From NCBI GenBank assembly GCA_021234155.1, contig JAJEKV010000004.1:3119487-3183486 (forward strand): 64,000 nt of DNA, read 5' to 3'. Origin of the DNA: Isoetes taiwanensis. Taxonomy: Eukaryota; Streptophyta; Lycopodiopsida; Isoetales; Isoetaceae. Of this stretch, positions 55,080-64,000 are shown piece by piece. Made by a program: the position numbers and the translations under genes. Under the pieces are notes generated by a model. It was not told the DNA's origin, ran no database searches, and was given only the letters and a program-made list of their open reading frames with translations. Position 1 is the stretch's first letter. Every line of letters starts with the position of its first letter.

Positions 55080-57490
55080 TCAACCCGTTGGAATGGTCTT
55101 GCTGTCCAGAAGGCCCCGCAGTTGATTGTAGCCTTCTAAGTGTTGCACATAAATTTGGGCAAACTCTAGATCCTCAGGATGTGCTAAATTTCTCCTTATC
55201 TGTTCCAGTGCTTCAGCCTGCCACAGAGGTAAGTGATGAGTAAGTTCAGGCATGTATTCCTGTTCAAAAGCCTGAGACTGATCATGATCCTTAAAATACG
55301 GGTTGGTTGGCGATAACAACCAAGCAGCGTGGGAGTTGCCTCGAAAAACACGATGGGCCTCATCTTAAAACTTATCGTGGAGATCAGCCAGATAGAAGTC
55401 ATGAAAAACATAGGCCATGGGCTGAACAACTCGGAACGTGACTAAATCCGGATCTTCACAGCTGAGTTGATCAAAGACTAGGAGGGCACAAAATAAACCC
55501 ATATCTTCCACAGAAAGATCCGGCCAGATCCGTAGAAAATCCGCACTGCGGAGTGGCTGTTGATGAACCTGGCCGTTTGCCGCGTACCACTTCAGAAGGA
55601 AAAGGTGGCGTCGGGCAACCACATAGTCCAGATAACTAGAAGGAGTAGAGAAATCCACCGGAATTTTTGTAGCAATATCAATATATCCCTCCTGTTTATT
55701 TTGGGCTTCTTCGGCGGATTGAACAGCTTGCTGGAGCCGATGTTCGAGGTCACGGATCCTGTTCTCCTTCTCTAGGAGGAGACGAGACTGATCACGGACC
55801 CGTTTATGAGAGAGGGGGCCATGTGAAGAGGACTGCCCAGGAGTATGGAGTCGAAGCATGGCAATCTCTGCATCATCAATGATCTTCTGTTTCTTAGCCT
55901 CCGTAAGCGGATCTTGGAGAGGCGTGGTGGTCGACCGTCACCGTGGAAAAGCTGAGCTTCTAAAGAGGTGATCCGAGCATCACGCGCAAGGAGGTCATGA
56001 GCCTGAGTGTTGTAATTGTGAGAAAGCTCGGTATACAGGGTGTCAAGTTTAGCAATATCTTTCTCCTTGTCACCCAGGAGGGTAATCTTGATCTTGACCT
56101 GCTCCAGCAATTCCTGAATGGTGGTTTGGAGTTGAGCCTGTTGATCAGCAAGCAGGCTGTTCTGATCGTGTGCATGCTGGAGATCTTCACGGGCCTTTGA
56201 AAGAGCCTCATGCTTTGCTTGAAGTTTGTCCTCCAAGGTTTGCACCTGCGTGTTTGCAGCCCGAAGGTCTCTGTAAACTGCGTCCGAGGCCTCCAGGGGC
56301 GCTTGAACACCATGCATGAGAACTTCCTGGGATTCTTGGAACTTGAGGACAGCCCGGCTTGAACATCCCTGGCCGGTATTGATACGTAAGGTGCGAGGAT
56401 GGGAGGTGCAGGGGGCCTTGTTGCCGTGGTTTTGTGACGCCCCGAGAGACATGATGAGTATAGTGGAGGGCATGGATTCCGTGGAGGAAGAAGAGATTGT
56501 GACATGCGTGGCATTGCGTTGATCAGGACCAGGAGAAGAAGGGCATGAAGTTGCAGCCTGTTGGTTTCGGGGAAGTGAATGAAAAGACTCACTGAGTGGA
56601 GGCATGAGAAACGCATAAGGTGACTCGGAGAGGAAGGTAATGATCGATGATGGCTTGAAGATGAGCCACCCGAGGAATCAAAGCCAGAGGAAGGGACAGC
56701 CGAATAATGATCTACTTTTGAAGAAGCCGGAAGAACAAAGAGCTTGGGGCCAATCAAGATGGTGAGTGGAGCCGCGGGGTCGCGGATGACAATAGCCAGA
56801 ACGGCCTATTGATATATGGGTGTTTTTGATGGAGTACCCAAGCAATTTGGCGCCACGTAAACTTGACAAAAGTGTCATGGGGGGCTTGGCAATGTTGGTG
56901 AGGCGATGCATGTTAGCTTGATGGGGGAATAAACGGCATGGCCGAAAGTGACATCAATGTCCCGTGAAAAGCAGCCCAAGATAAAGAAGGTTTCTTTAGA
57001 GGAATGTGGAATACCTCAGAAATCAAAGGCTGAGTAAGCAAAATAGTGGTGCCATCGACCATCGTAGCGTATCCTTCCGGGCTGTTGACAATATGAGCAA
57101 CAAACTGCTTCAATTGCTCAGGATTTGGTGCAGGGAGGTCGAGTTGTGAGAATTCGTAAAGCTCCTGGCGTTCCGCTACTTCACGACTTCGCAAAAGGTG
57201 GGTGTCGAGAAGGTCACAGACTCAAAAAGAGCCGGATCCCTTGGAGCAGAAGCCTGGAGGTGAGAAAATTTGGGTGCAGTAGCCATGGCAAAGATCGTCG
57301 GAGAGGAATAGGAAGGACTGTCGTGAGAAGCCGGAGGGCGGAGAGCGGAAGACGAAAGCGAAGATGGACGAAAAGTTGTTTGGGGCGCACAAGTGTTTCG
57401 TGAAGGGGCATGAAGCAGCGACCGTTGATGATGCCAGGTGGCGAGAGATGCGAGGGAGACGATTGAGAGGCAAAAATTTGGCTAAGTCCC
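55080..57490 (-). CDS. Extra ORF between integrase and 3' LTR of the Gypsy element (coiled-coil protein)
   Basis: Minus-strand pieces in order: MATAPKF-type start near 57284; LDLPAPNPEQLKQFVAHIVN, GYATMVDGTTILLTQPLISE and VFHIPLKKPSLSW (57194-56913), which vaguely resembles the plant mobile-domain type; a Ser/Pro-rich linker; a long coiled coil (TLEDKLQAKHEALSKAREDL, LLADQQAQLQTTIQELLEQV, 56300-55960); ENRIRDLEHRLQQAVQSAEE (55780-55700); and a helical C-terminus YLDYVVARRHLFLLKWYAAN to LAHPEDLEFAQIYVQHLEGY, stop at 55080. Tat-group elements often carry additional ORFs in this place. Frames shift several times. Function unknown. Confidence 0.5.
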
Positions 57491-57747
57491 CAAACTGTTA
57501 AGGGAGAAGGAATGAGCGGTGGAGATGAGACGTAAGGGAACGATCAGATGTGACAGTTGGCGAAGGTACACGTATTAATGTGCGACGGGCGTGAAAAGAA
57601 GGAATGTCATTTAATGCGGGCAACTCAAAGTGGGATATCATTAAAATGAAGATGTCAGAAGGTACCATGGCTAGATATGCGGCGGGAGAAAAGATTCCAA
57701 TATAGAAACGACCTTGCATTGCAAAACCACGCCGGGCAAGTGGTCGA

Positions 57748-58107
57748 TTGGTCCACGCCGCAGTGAATCCGTCGGTTGGGCTATATAAGACGGCGGCAAA
57801 GACAACGCCGGTGACACCCTTGGCGACCAGGAGCATGAGTATGGCAGCGGCTAGATTGAACGAAGATTGCACCATGCCTACCAACTGTCAGGAATGGATA
57901 ACTTGCAAAATGAATTGTCTGGACCTGTGGAAATGCCACAACCGTGGCATCGCGATGGACGGCTGGTGCAAGGGGATGGCTGAACATCCCGACCCCCTGA
58001 CCAACGGCATGGAGGTGGTGGTTCATCTGCTTGTTGGGATCCGGAGCGTAACTACTACCACATCCTCCATCATCCTCGCCTCCCAACCGGGAGTAGAGGG
58101 GTTTTAA
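57748..58107 (+). CDS. Small Cys-rich ORF on the opposite strand inside the Gypsy element
   Basis: A plus-strand TATA-like CTATATAAG (57781-57789) lies just before the ATGs at 57835 and 57841. The frame reads MSMAAARLNEDCTMPTNCQE, WITCKMNCLDLWKCHNRGIA and MDGWCKGMAEHPDPLTNG, with six to seven Cys in about 40 residues, then HLLVGIRSVTTTTSSIILAS. AATATAAATATA at about 58200 could serve in 3' processing. No signal peptide is visible. The minus strand here is also open (57884-57498, hydrophobic start), so either could be chance. It may be an antisense ORF of the retroelement or a captured small-protein gene. Confidence 0.3.
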   Translation: MVHAAVNPSVGLYKTAAKTTPVTPLATRSMSMAAARLNEDCTMPTNCQEWITCKMNCLDLWKCHNRGIAMDGWCKGMAEHPDPLTNGMEVVVHLLVGIRSVTTTTSSIILASQPGVEGF

Positions 58108-58218
58108 TCTTAGGATTTTGTAAATAGGGCACTGCCCATAGAGCTCTGCTCATAGCGGAAGTAAGTGGGCAATGCTCACATTTTGTAATTTGCCTCTAGT
58201 AATATAAATATACCGCTT

Positions 58219-61200
58219 TTAGTCACTATCTGTAGTTTTAGAATTTTGTGGTGCAGCTTTTGTAGGACTGTCTGTAACTTCTGTATGAAATTGCTTAAGG
58301 CGAAAGCCATTAACCAGAGTAGGTAATGGAGTGCCATCTAACTCGGCCAGTTTGAAAACACTGGGTTGCACAACTTGAATAATTTGATAAGGACCAAGCC
58401 ATCTGAACTTTAACTTGCCCGGAAAATTTTTGTAACGAGAATCATAAAGAAGAACCAAATCACCTTCTTGGAATGTTTTTGTCTTAAGTCGTTTGTCATG
58501 CAACGATTTCTGCAACTGTTGTCCATGAAGAACGCTAATGTAAGCTGCCTCGCCCTAAGTTCATCAAAGCGTTCCAATTGATAAACCCGTTCCTTGAGTG
58601 CAGCAGGTGGATTATGTGTTGTAGCAAGTTGGAAACGGAGAGTCGGAAGAATATATTCAAAAGGCATGAGAGCTTCTTGTCCATAAACCAATTTGAAAGG
58701 AGTGTGGCCAGTAGCTATTTTGAAACTGGTATTGTAAGCCCAAAGAACAGTAGGCAACTTATCTTGCCAATGCATGGTGAAGCGTCACAAATTTTCTTGA
58801 GAGAAATTGATGAGAGCTTTGTTGGTGCTTTCGACCAAAGCCATTTCCTTGAGGATAGTAAAGGTGTACTCTTCCGGTGTTGGATGTGAAGATAGTCCCC
58901 TCCTTGATGGTATGATTGACAAAATGCACGCCCACCATCACTAACAAGTTCCGTGGGACAACCAAAACGCGTGATGATGTGCGTAAAGAACCTTACCGCA
59001 CTTGGTAGTAGTGTTGTGTCCGGAAGTGCACAAGCGCCAGCCCATTTTGTAGCGTAATCCGTGATGACCAGAATATAGCGGGCAGGGTGGTGTATGCGCG
59101 GTGGGTCCATGGGCCCCACAAAGTCCATTCCCCATTTGCTGAAGGAAGGGCGGCGTGGCTTAACGGCGATCAATAGAAGAGCCACGGCGTGGGTTTTCCC
59201 TGCGGACAGACATCACACATGCGAGCGTAAGCGTGGGCATCTTTGAAGAGCGTGGGCTAGAAATATCCGCCAAAAGAATTTTGCGTCGCCGTGGCGTCAC
59301 CACTAAAATGACCACCACCAAGCCCGCCGTGGGCTTGTCGAATAATATCGGGCACTTCATGAGGAAGGACACAACGACGGAGGACCATGTCTTTACCGCG
59401 TTTGTATAGATGGCCCGCAACCATAGTGTAGTCACGGACCTCGGGCGAGAAACCGACACGGTGTGAACGAAGCTGGGAGAGAGCGTCGAATCTTCCGGGA
59501 GGAAGAGCACCAGCGAGAAGATATTGCTGGAAAGTTTTGAAACCAATGGGGCGTGGCCGTGACGAGAACAATTGAGCCGCCCGAAAAGGCGCCGAGAACA
59601 CCCGTGGAGGGATCATCCGTGGATGCGTGAAAGATAATCAGGCACCAAATGAGACTTTGCCTCGCTATGAACAATTTCAAAAGGAGCAAATTCTTGCGAG
59701 TAAGAAGGACCCAACGAGCTATTCTACGGGGCGTGGCTTTGTTGATCAAATAAAGAAGAGCTTGATGATCAACAAAGAACTTGATCCGGGACTTCCCAAC
59801 AAATAATGACGGAAACGTTGGACCGTAAGACTAAGCCCAAAGCTTCTCGCGTGGCGTAGAGTAATTTCGCCGCCAGATTGAGTTTCCCGCATAACGGATT
59901 GGCTTGTCCGTGATGTTCATCATAGGCCCGAAAAAGAACGGCACCAATGGCAAATCAGGAGACATCAACATGAACGCGGAAAGGGCTTGTCCCATTGAGA
60001 AGCAACAAGGACCGGGGCCCGGGTAAGTAATGATTTCAACTTTCAAAAAGCAAGCTTCGGCTTGGGAATTCCAAGCCCAAGTTGATTCATCACCCATGAG
60101 TTTATGAATGGGATCGTGATAAGCTGCAAGTCCAGGAATGAAGGTGGAATAGTAATTAACCTTACTCAGGAAAGAGCGTGTCTCCTTGATATTAGATGGT
60201 GCTTGAACCTTCAGTACACAACTGATTTTAGCGGGATCCGTGGTGATGCCTTCTTTAATCGACCACATGACCTGAAACAAAACGCGAGGTGACCTTAAAA
60301 AGTACACTTCGGGATTGAGACTTATGCCGATTCATCACATTTTTGAAAAACAAGTTCCAATTTTTCCAAGTGATCATCCATGGAGCTGTAGGCTGAAAAA
60401 TCATCTTGAAAGATCTGAAGAAAAGGTTTATCCTTCATAAAGTCTTGAAAGACGGAAAGCATGATGCGCTGAAAGGTTGAAGGAGAGTTTGATAGACCAA
60501 AAGGGACCACCTTGTAGGCAAAAGTGCCCCATGGGGTGGTGAAGGTAGTTTTGAGTTGATCTTCTTGCTTGATAGAAATTTGATTGTACCCAGAGAATCC
60601 GTCCATGAAAGAGTACATCTCATGACCAGCAACTTCTTCAAGAACCTGGTCTGTGAAGGGAAGCGGAAAATGATCACGCTCCGTAGCTTGATTGAGTTTT
60701 CTGTAGTCCACGCAAACGCGGATCTTACCATTGTGTTTAAGAGCAATGACGATGGGGCTCACCCACTCAGAGTGTTTGACCTCATAAATTAGACCGCCAG
60801 CTAAAGTTTGTCAATTTCGCCTTGACGCCGGGTCCACGGTAATTTGGGTTGAGCCTGCATCGCCGTTGCTTTCGAAGCGGCATCGGGTTTGGTAGGAATG
60901 GTGAGTTCCCCAACTCTTTTTTGATACCGAAAGGTCTTTGTAGCTCCAAGCAAAAATATGTTTGAACTTCTTGAACAGCAAATACAAGCGTTTTATAGGT
61001 GGAAGGAAGATTTGTAGCTAATGACAAAGTTGATTGTTACCAATGTCCACAATTTCCACCTCCTCGAGTTTGAATATGAGGAACAAGCTCGTGGTCTTGA
61101 ACCCGATGAGCAGGGAGGTTGAAGCATGACAGAGGAGCATCATTTTGAGTAGTGAAGAAAAAAGGGATGCCGAAAGTGTCATCAAGCAAGGGTTGCTTCC

Positions 61201-63407
61201 ATGACAAAGATGAACATCAACATCTCTCGAAGAAGGGGTGTTGTCGTAAAAATGATCAAGACGTTGAATGCGCATTGCGTGAAGCCGTATGGGTCCAAAG
61301 AGCAGCGAACCTGGTCCTGATCCGTCATCTCTCCCCAAGGATCAGCATACTCGGGTAGGAGGAAAGACCGTGGGGTGGAGCTTGAACATGATAAATATTT
61401 TGTACTTCTTCGAGTCGGTGTCTCGAGATTGAAGGTTCCGTGATTCTCAACAGAGATCAATTTGCCGCTTCGGATCTATTGTGGCATTGAGATGTCCATC
61501 GGGTTATAACAAGTTGGTCCGCGGGCCCAAGAATGAATACTCTTAGCCCGGCGGAGAAAAAGGTCGCCCAACCAAAGATTTCATAATCACCGGGATCTTC
61601 TCCGGCTTTTCAAACACCAAATTCCAATGGGAATTTAAGATCACCAATGCTAATATGGAGAAGAGGAGTGACGCCTTTGAGGGCGGTGGATATGGCCATT
61701 TGCCAACTTGATGTCATAAGGGGCACGGTATAATTGTTTGATGCCCAATTGCTTCCCGAAGTTTATCATTAATAAGATTGACGGCACTACCTCCATCAAT
61801 TTGGACATGATTGATGTGCCGATTGCCCATCGTGGCGTGCACCATGGGTGTGGAGGGTTGCAACAGCTCCAACCGTAATCAACGTGGGAAGAGGTAACCG
61901 ATCTTTGAGAGCTGGGACAGAGTTTCAAAATGGTGGCTGTGCTCAAAGGAATCTTGATCTGGCGAAGTTCTTCCCAAGTTCCAAAGGAACATGGGAAAAG
62001 GGGTCCGGGCAGGGTCCAAAGTGGGAGCCGAGATCGGTGGGGTAAAGAAGCGAGACTTCTTTTTGAGAAGCTCTACCTCAAAGAGGCCATTTGGATACGC
62101 GTTGAGAGCCGTGGCAGATGATGATGACGGGCCGCCGACGCCGCCGAAAGCCTAGTCACCGCATGAGTTTCGTATACTTTTGTCTCATTTTTGGGCATGA
62201 CATGAGGCATGAGTTTGTCAAAGATCAAAAAGAAAGTGAACTTTTTATCATCTTCATGAGGGATCGCGGTCCACAAAGAAAAGCAGGTTGCATGCGGTCA
62301 TGAGGAATGATGGTCAAAGGGCGGAAGCCCGCAGGTGACATGTGACGAGACCAACCCACTGGACAAGCCGGATCGAGAGGTTCGGCCCGAGCAAATCTCC
62401 TCTGGGCTTGTTGATCCAGGGATTGGAGGTAGATGCGCCACCCGGGAGGGCCGCTAAGCTGGAGGTGGCCGAGGGGCTTTTCAAACAAGACTTAGGGCCC
62501 CGCTTTAAACCATTGGCCACCCGTGAGTTGATAAGCCGCGAGACTGACCTAAGCTGGTTGATTGGAACCCGAAGCGGACTTGAACTTGAGGGTGCTTGAG
62601 AGGACACGCCGTGGTGGTGTGACCCCATTCATGACAATGATAACATTGAGCCTTTGAAGGATCAAAGGGAGGACGGTTGCCTTGTCCCCGCGGGTCGGGA
62701 GATTATTGCGCTTTGCTGATACCGGCCGAGGTTGTTGAGGTTGATATGGCCGAGGCAGATAGCGATCGCTGTTGTTGAGGCGCGGGTCCGGACTTGAAAG
62801 ACCATCTTTGCCCTCGAAGGGTAGGATGAGAACGAAAAGTGCATTCTTCGCGGGCATGGATTGCACATATTGCACCTTTTACAGCGTGAGGAGGTCCATT
62901 TGAGGAGTTGCATTCATTGGCCAAGTGGCCTTGATGTTTTTGCAAAATATGACACCGACTGGTGGAGCATTGAGGATTCGCTTGTCGAGGGCCGGACAAA
63001 GATTCGCGGAACCATGACGGGGGGCATGAAAGGAAGTTCCGCGGAGAGCAACACCTCGAAGAAACATTGACCGAAAGTGATTGACTAATCCCCAATGGCC
63101 TCGCCTGCAGACTTTAGGCCAGTGTATTTCCGCTTTCATGAGGCGCACGGCGTGAGTAAAGGCCCTTAAAACCGTAATTGCACTGCTCAAGGTGGGGTGA
63201 AGCGTTTATCGACGAGAATGTGAAGACATTCCATCCCAAAAGTCCCGAAATACTCTCGGGGCGGCTCTTGTCAAGGTCACGAAGTTGTTTGAGGAGTAAC
63301 CGATCATCGGCCCGCGGGTGCCATAATGAGACGTAAAGGCGCTTTTCATTTCATGCCAACTTTGTTTCAAAGGACTTTTGTTGGCCATTAACCACTGAAA
63401 GCAAATA
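58219..63407 (-). pseudogene. Gypsy gag-pol (gag, protease, RT, RNase H, integrase), frameshifted
   Basis: Minus strand in order: gag FQWLMANKSPLKQSWHEMKS (63390-63330) and RAAPRVFRDFWDGMSSH; zinc knuckle CYHCHEWGHTTTAC near 62640; protease-type IDGGSAVNLIND near 61790; RT IRVCVDYRKLNQATERDHFP, MYSFMDGFSGYNQISIKQED, PFGLSNSPSTFQRIM and IFQDDFSAYS (60762-60322); RNase H region KVNYYSTFIPGLAAYHDPIH (60230-60120) and later pieces; integrase FSKWGMDFVGPMDPPRIHHP, YILVITDYATKWAGACALPD, ELVSDGGRAFC (59150-58900), LPTVLWAYNTSFKIATGHTP (58760-58700) and the C-terminal FQEGDLVLLYDSRYKNFPGK to 58219. Order PR-RT-RH-IN defines Ty3/Gypsy. At least eight frame changes; inactive. Confidence 0.88.
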
Positions 63408-64000
63408 AGCCTTGACTTGGTGTAGGTAGCCATGAATAGTCTGTACCCGTACGTGCGGGACTAACACTCCACCAAGCGACACCAGTGTGAAGAAAGGAGG
63501 AAGTGTTTGATGGGCGGAGGAATCATGCGTTGAAAGTGATCCTCAGGAATGAGGGCGGGCACCATTGTGATAATTGCGATGAGATCGTGTTTGGCGTGAG
63601 TGTTGAGCAAGGCGGGGATGCATCGATAGAGAATTTAGAGGTGCCCTGTATCTTGAGAGCGACATGTGCTTGAGAAGAGCAAGCGGCACTCCATGAAGGC
63701 AGGTCACGGAGACCAAGGCAGCGGCAACATTGGTTACAATAAAAGATGGGGCTGTGCGATTTAAGGGCTTACGGGATACGCTTGAACCTGGCTGCTTGGC
63801 GGTGAAAACGAGAAGTCACGGTGAGGTGGCGGCATTACGGCAGAAGGCATCAAGGCCATGAACAACATCAGCGGGCTTTTACCAACCCGCACATTTGCAA
63901 TATAGATCCAATTTTGGTAGAGTCAAGTGGCACCATCCTCCCAATTGGGCGTCGACCGTCGTGGATCCCGCAGGAGATCGTCGGCGAGATGCGAAGTCCA
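63408..64000 (-). repeat. Second copy of the Gypsy LTR segment (5' side), truncated and fused to gag
   Basis: Matches 54208-54850 in direct orientation at roughly 85%, for example GGGCACCATTGTGATAATTG and GAAGGCATCAAGGCCATGAA in both. It continues past the window end. The LTR part equivalent to 53682-54207, the primer-binding site and the first part of gag are missing: gag starts directly at 63407, with CCTTGACTTGGT at the junction in both copies. Confidence 0.7.

Larger units (their letters stand above)
53682..64000 (-). mobile_element. Ty3 (Gypsy) retrotransposon, Tat/Athila-like, 5' end beyond window
   Basis: 3' LTR at 53682-54982, an extra ORF region (55080-57490), then gag-pol on the minus strand at 58219-63407. 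The reverse transcriptase carries IFQDDFSAYS at the catalytic site, of the FMDDFSVYG type seen in the Tat/Athila group. No chromodomain is seen after the integrase. The element entered a LINE; bases 53677-53681 (ATCCT) would be one target copy. The right LTR runs off the window and is fused to gag. Confidence 0.8.

Noticed and set aside
57498-57884. Minus-strand frame with a hydrophobic start as an envelope-like protein
   Set aside because: Only one hydrophobic stretch, no other envelope features, and it lies opposite another open frame in GC-rich DNA.
1-64000. CRISPR arrays, bacterial operons, rRNA or tRNA genes
   Set aside because: None seen; the regular repeats present are tandem duplications or microsatellites, and the gene structures are plant-like with introns.

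Overview
The window is nuclear DNA of a land plant with a large, repeat-choked genome. The host genes have plant introns and belong to plant families (a CYCLASE-type kynurenine-formamidase-like protein and a WAV3-type RING/VWA protein). Captured fragments of plant glutamate decarboxylase and of the variable chain of chloroplast ferredoxin-thioredoxin reductase point the same way. The many LINE relics with a 'RIGSHRLQIETDRW'-type C-terminus suggest to me a fern or another non-flowering plant, but that is an impression and not a proof. I see no rRNA, tRNA or CRISPR.

Layout. 1-2900: a DUF4283-type retroelement ORF on the minus strand, broken by a 174-bp hAT-like MITE, then a 0.5-kb inverted-repeat element and the poly-A end of a retroposon. 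3034-6066: a six-exon CYCLASE-like gene on the plus strand, with half of a Mutator-like foldback element in an intron. 6067-11233: gene-poor DNA with tandem repeats and a complete foldback MITE.

11239-38426 is one nested transposon stack. The outer layer is a small non-autonomous Copia-type element (LTRs 11239-11405 and 38259-38426, target duplication ATATC). Inside it is a full Copia element on the minus strand (LTRs 12980-13326 and 36763-37114, again ATATC). That copy is interrupted twice: near its 3' end by a 16.2-kb DNA element (13376-29604), and in its integrase region by a 2.8-kb insertion holding GAD and FTRV sequences plus a foldback. A 0.3-kb MITE (37358-37679) in the outer element has the same termini as the 16.2-kb element.

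The 16.2-kb element is the most novel part. It has 22-bp terminal inverted repeats, two partial copies of its left half, repeated TGTACAT clusters, plus-strand exons with a nuclear basic/acidic protein, two FCP1-like HAD phosphatase domains with an altered catalytic motif, and a minus-strand gene of an uncharacterised family (NGCASQFKS ... HGKGTHDG) that may be its transposase.

38427-53681: microsatellite, two LINE relics, a 95-bp tandem repeat, a broken WAV3-like gene (44555-46705, minus) and two diverged copies of a LINE-rich block. 53682-64000: a Tat/Athila-like Ty3 (Gypsy) element on the minus strand with a 1.3-kb LTR, an extra coiled-coil ORF between integrase and LTR, and a 5' end where an LTR fragment is fused to mid-gag.

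Many copies differ from their partners by one- or two-base deletions, so some frameshifts may be consensus errors rather than biology.
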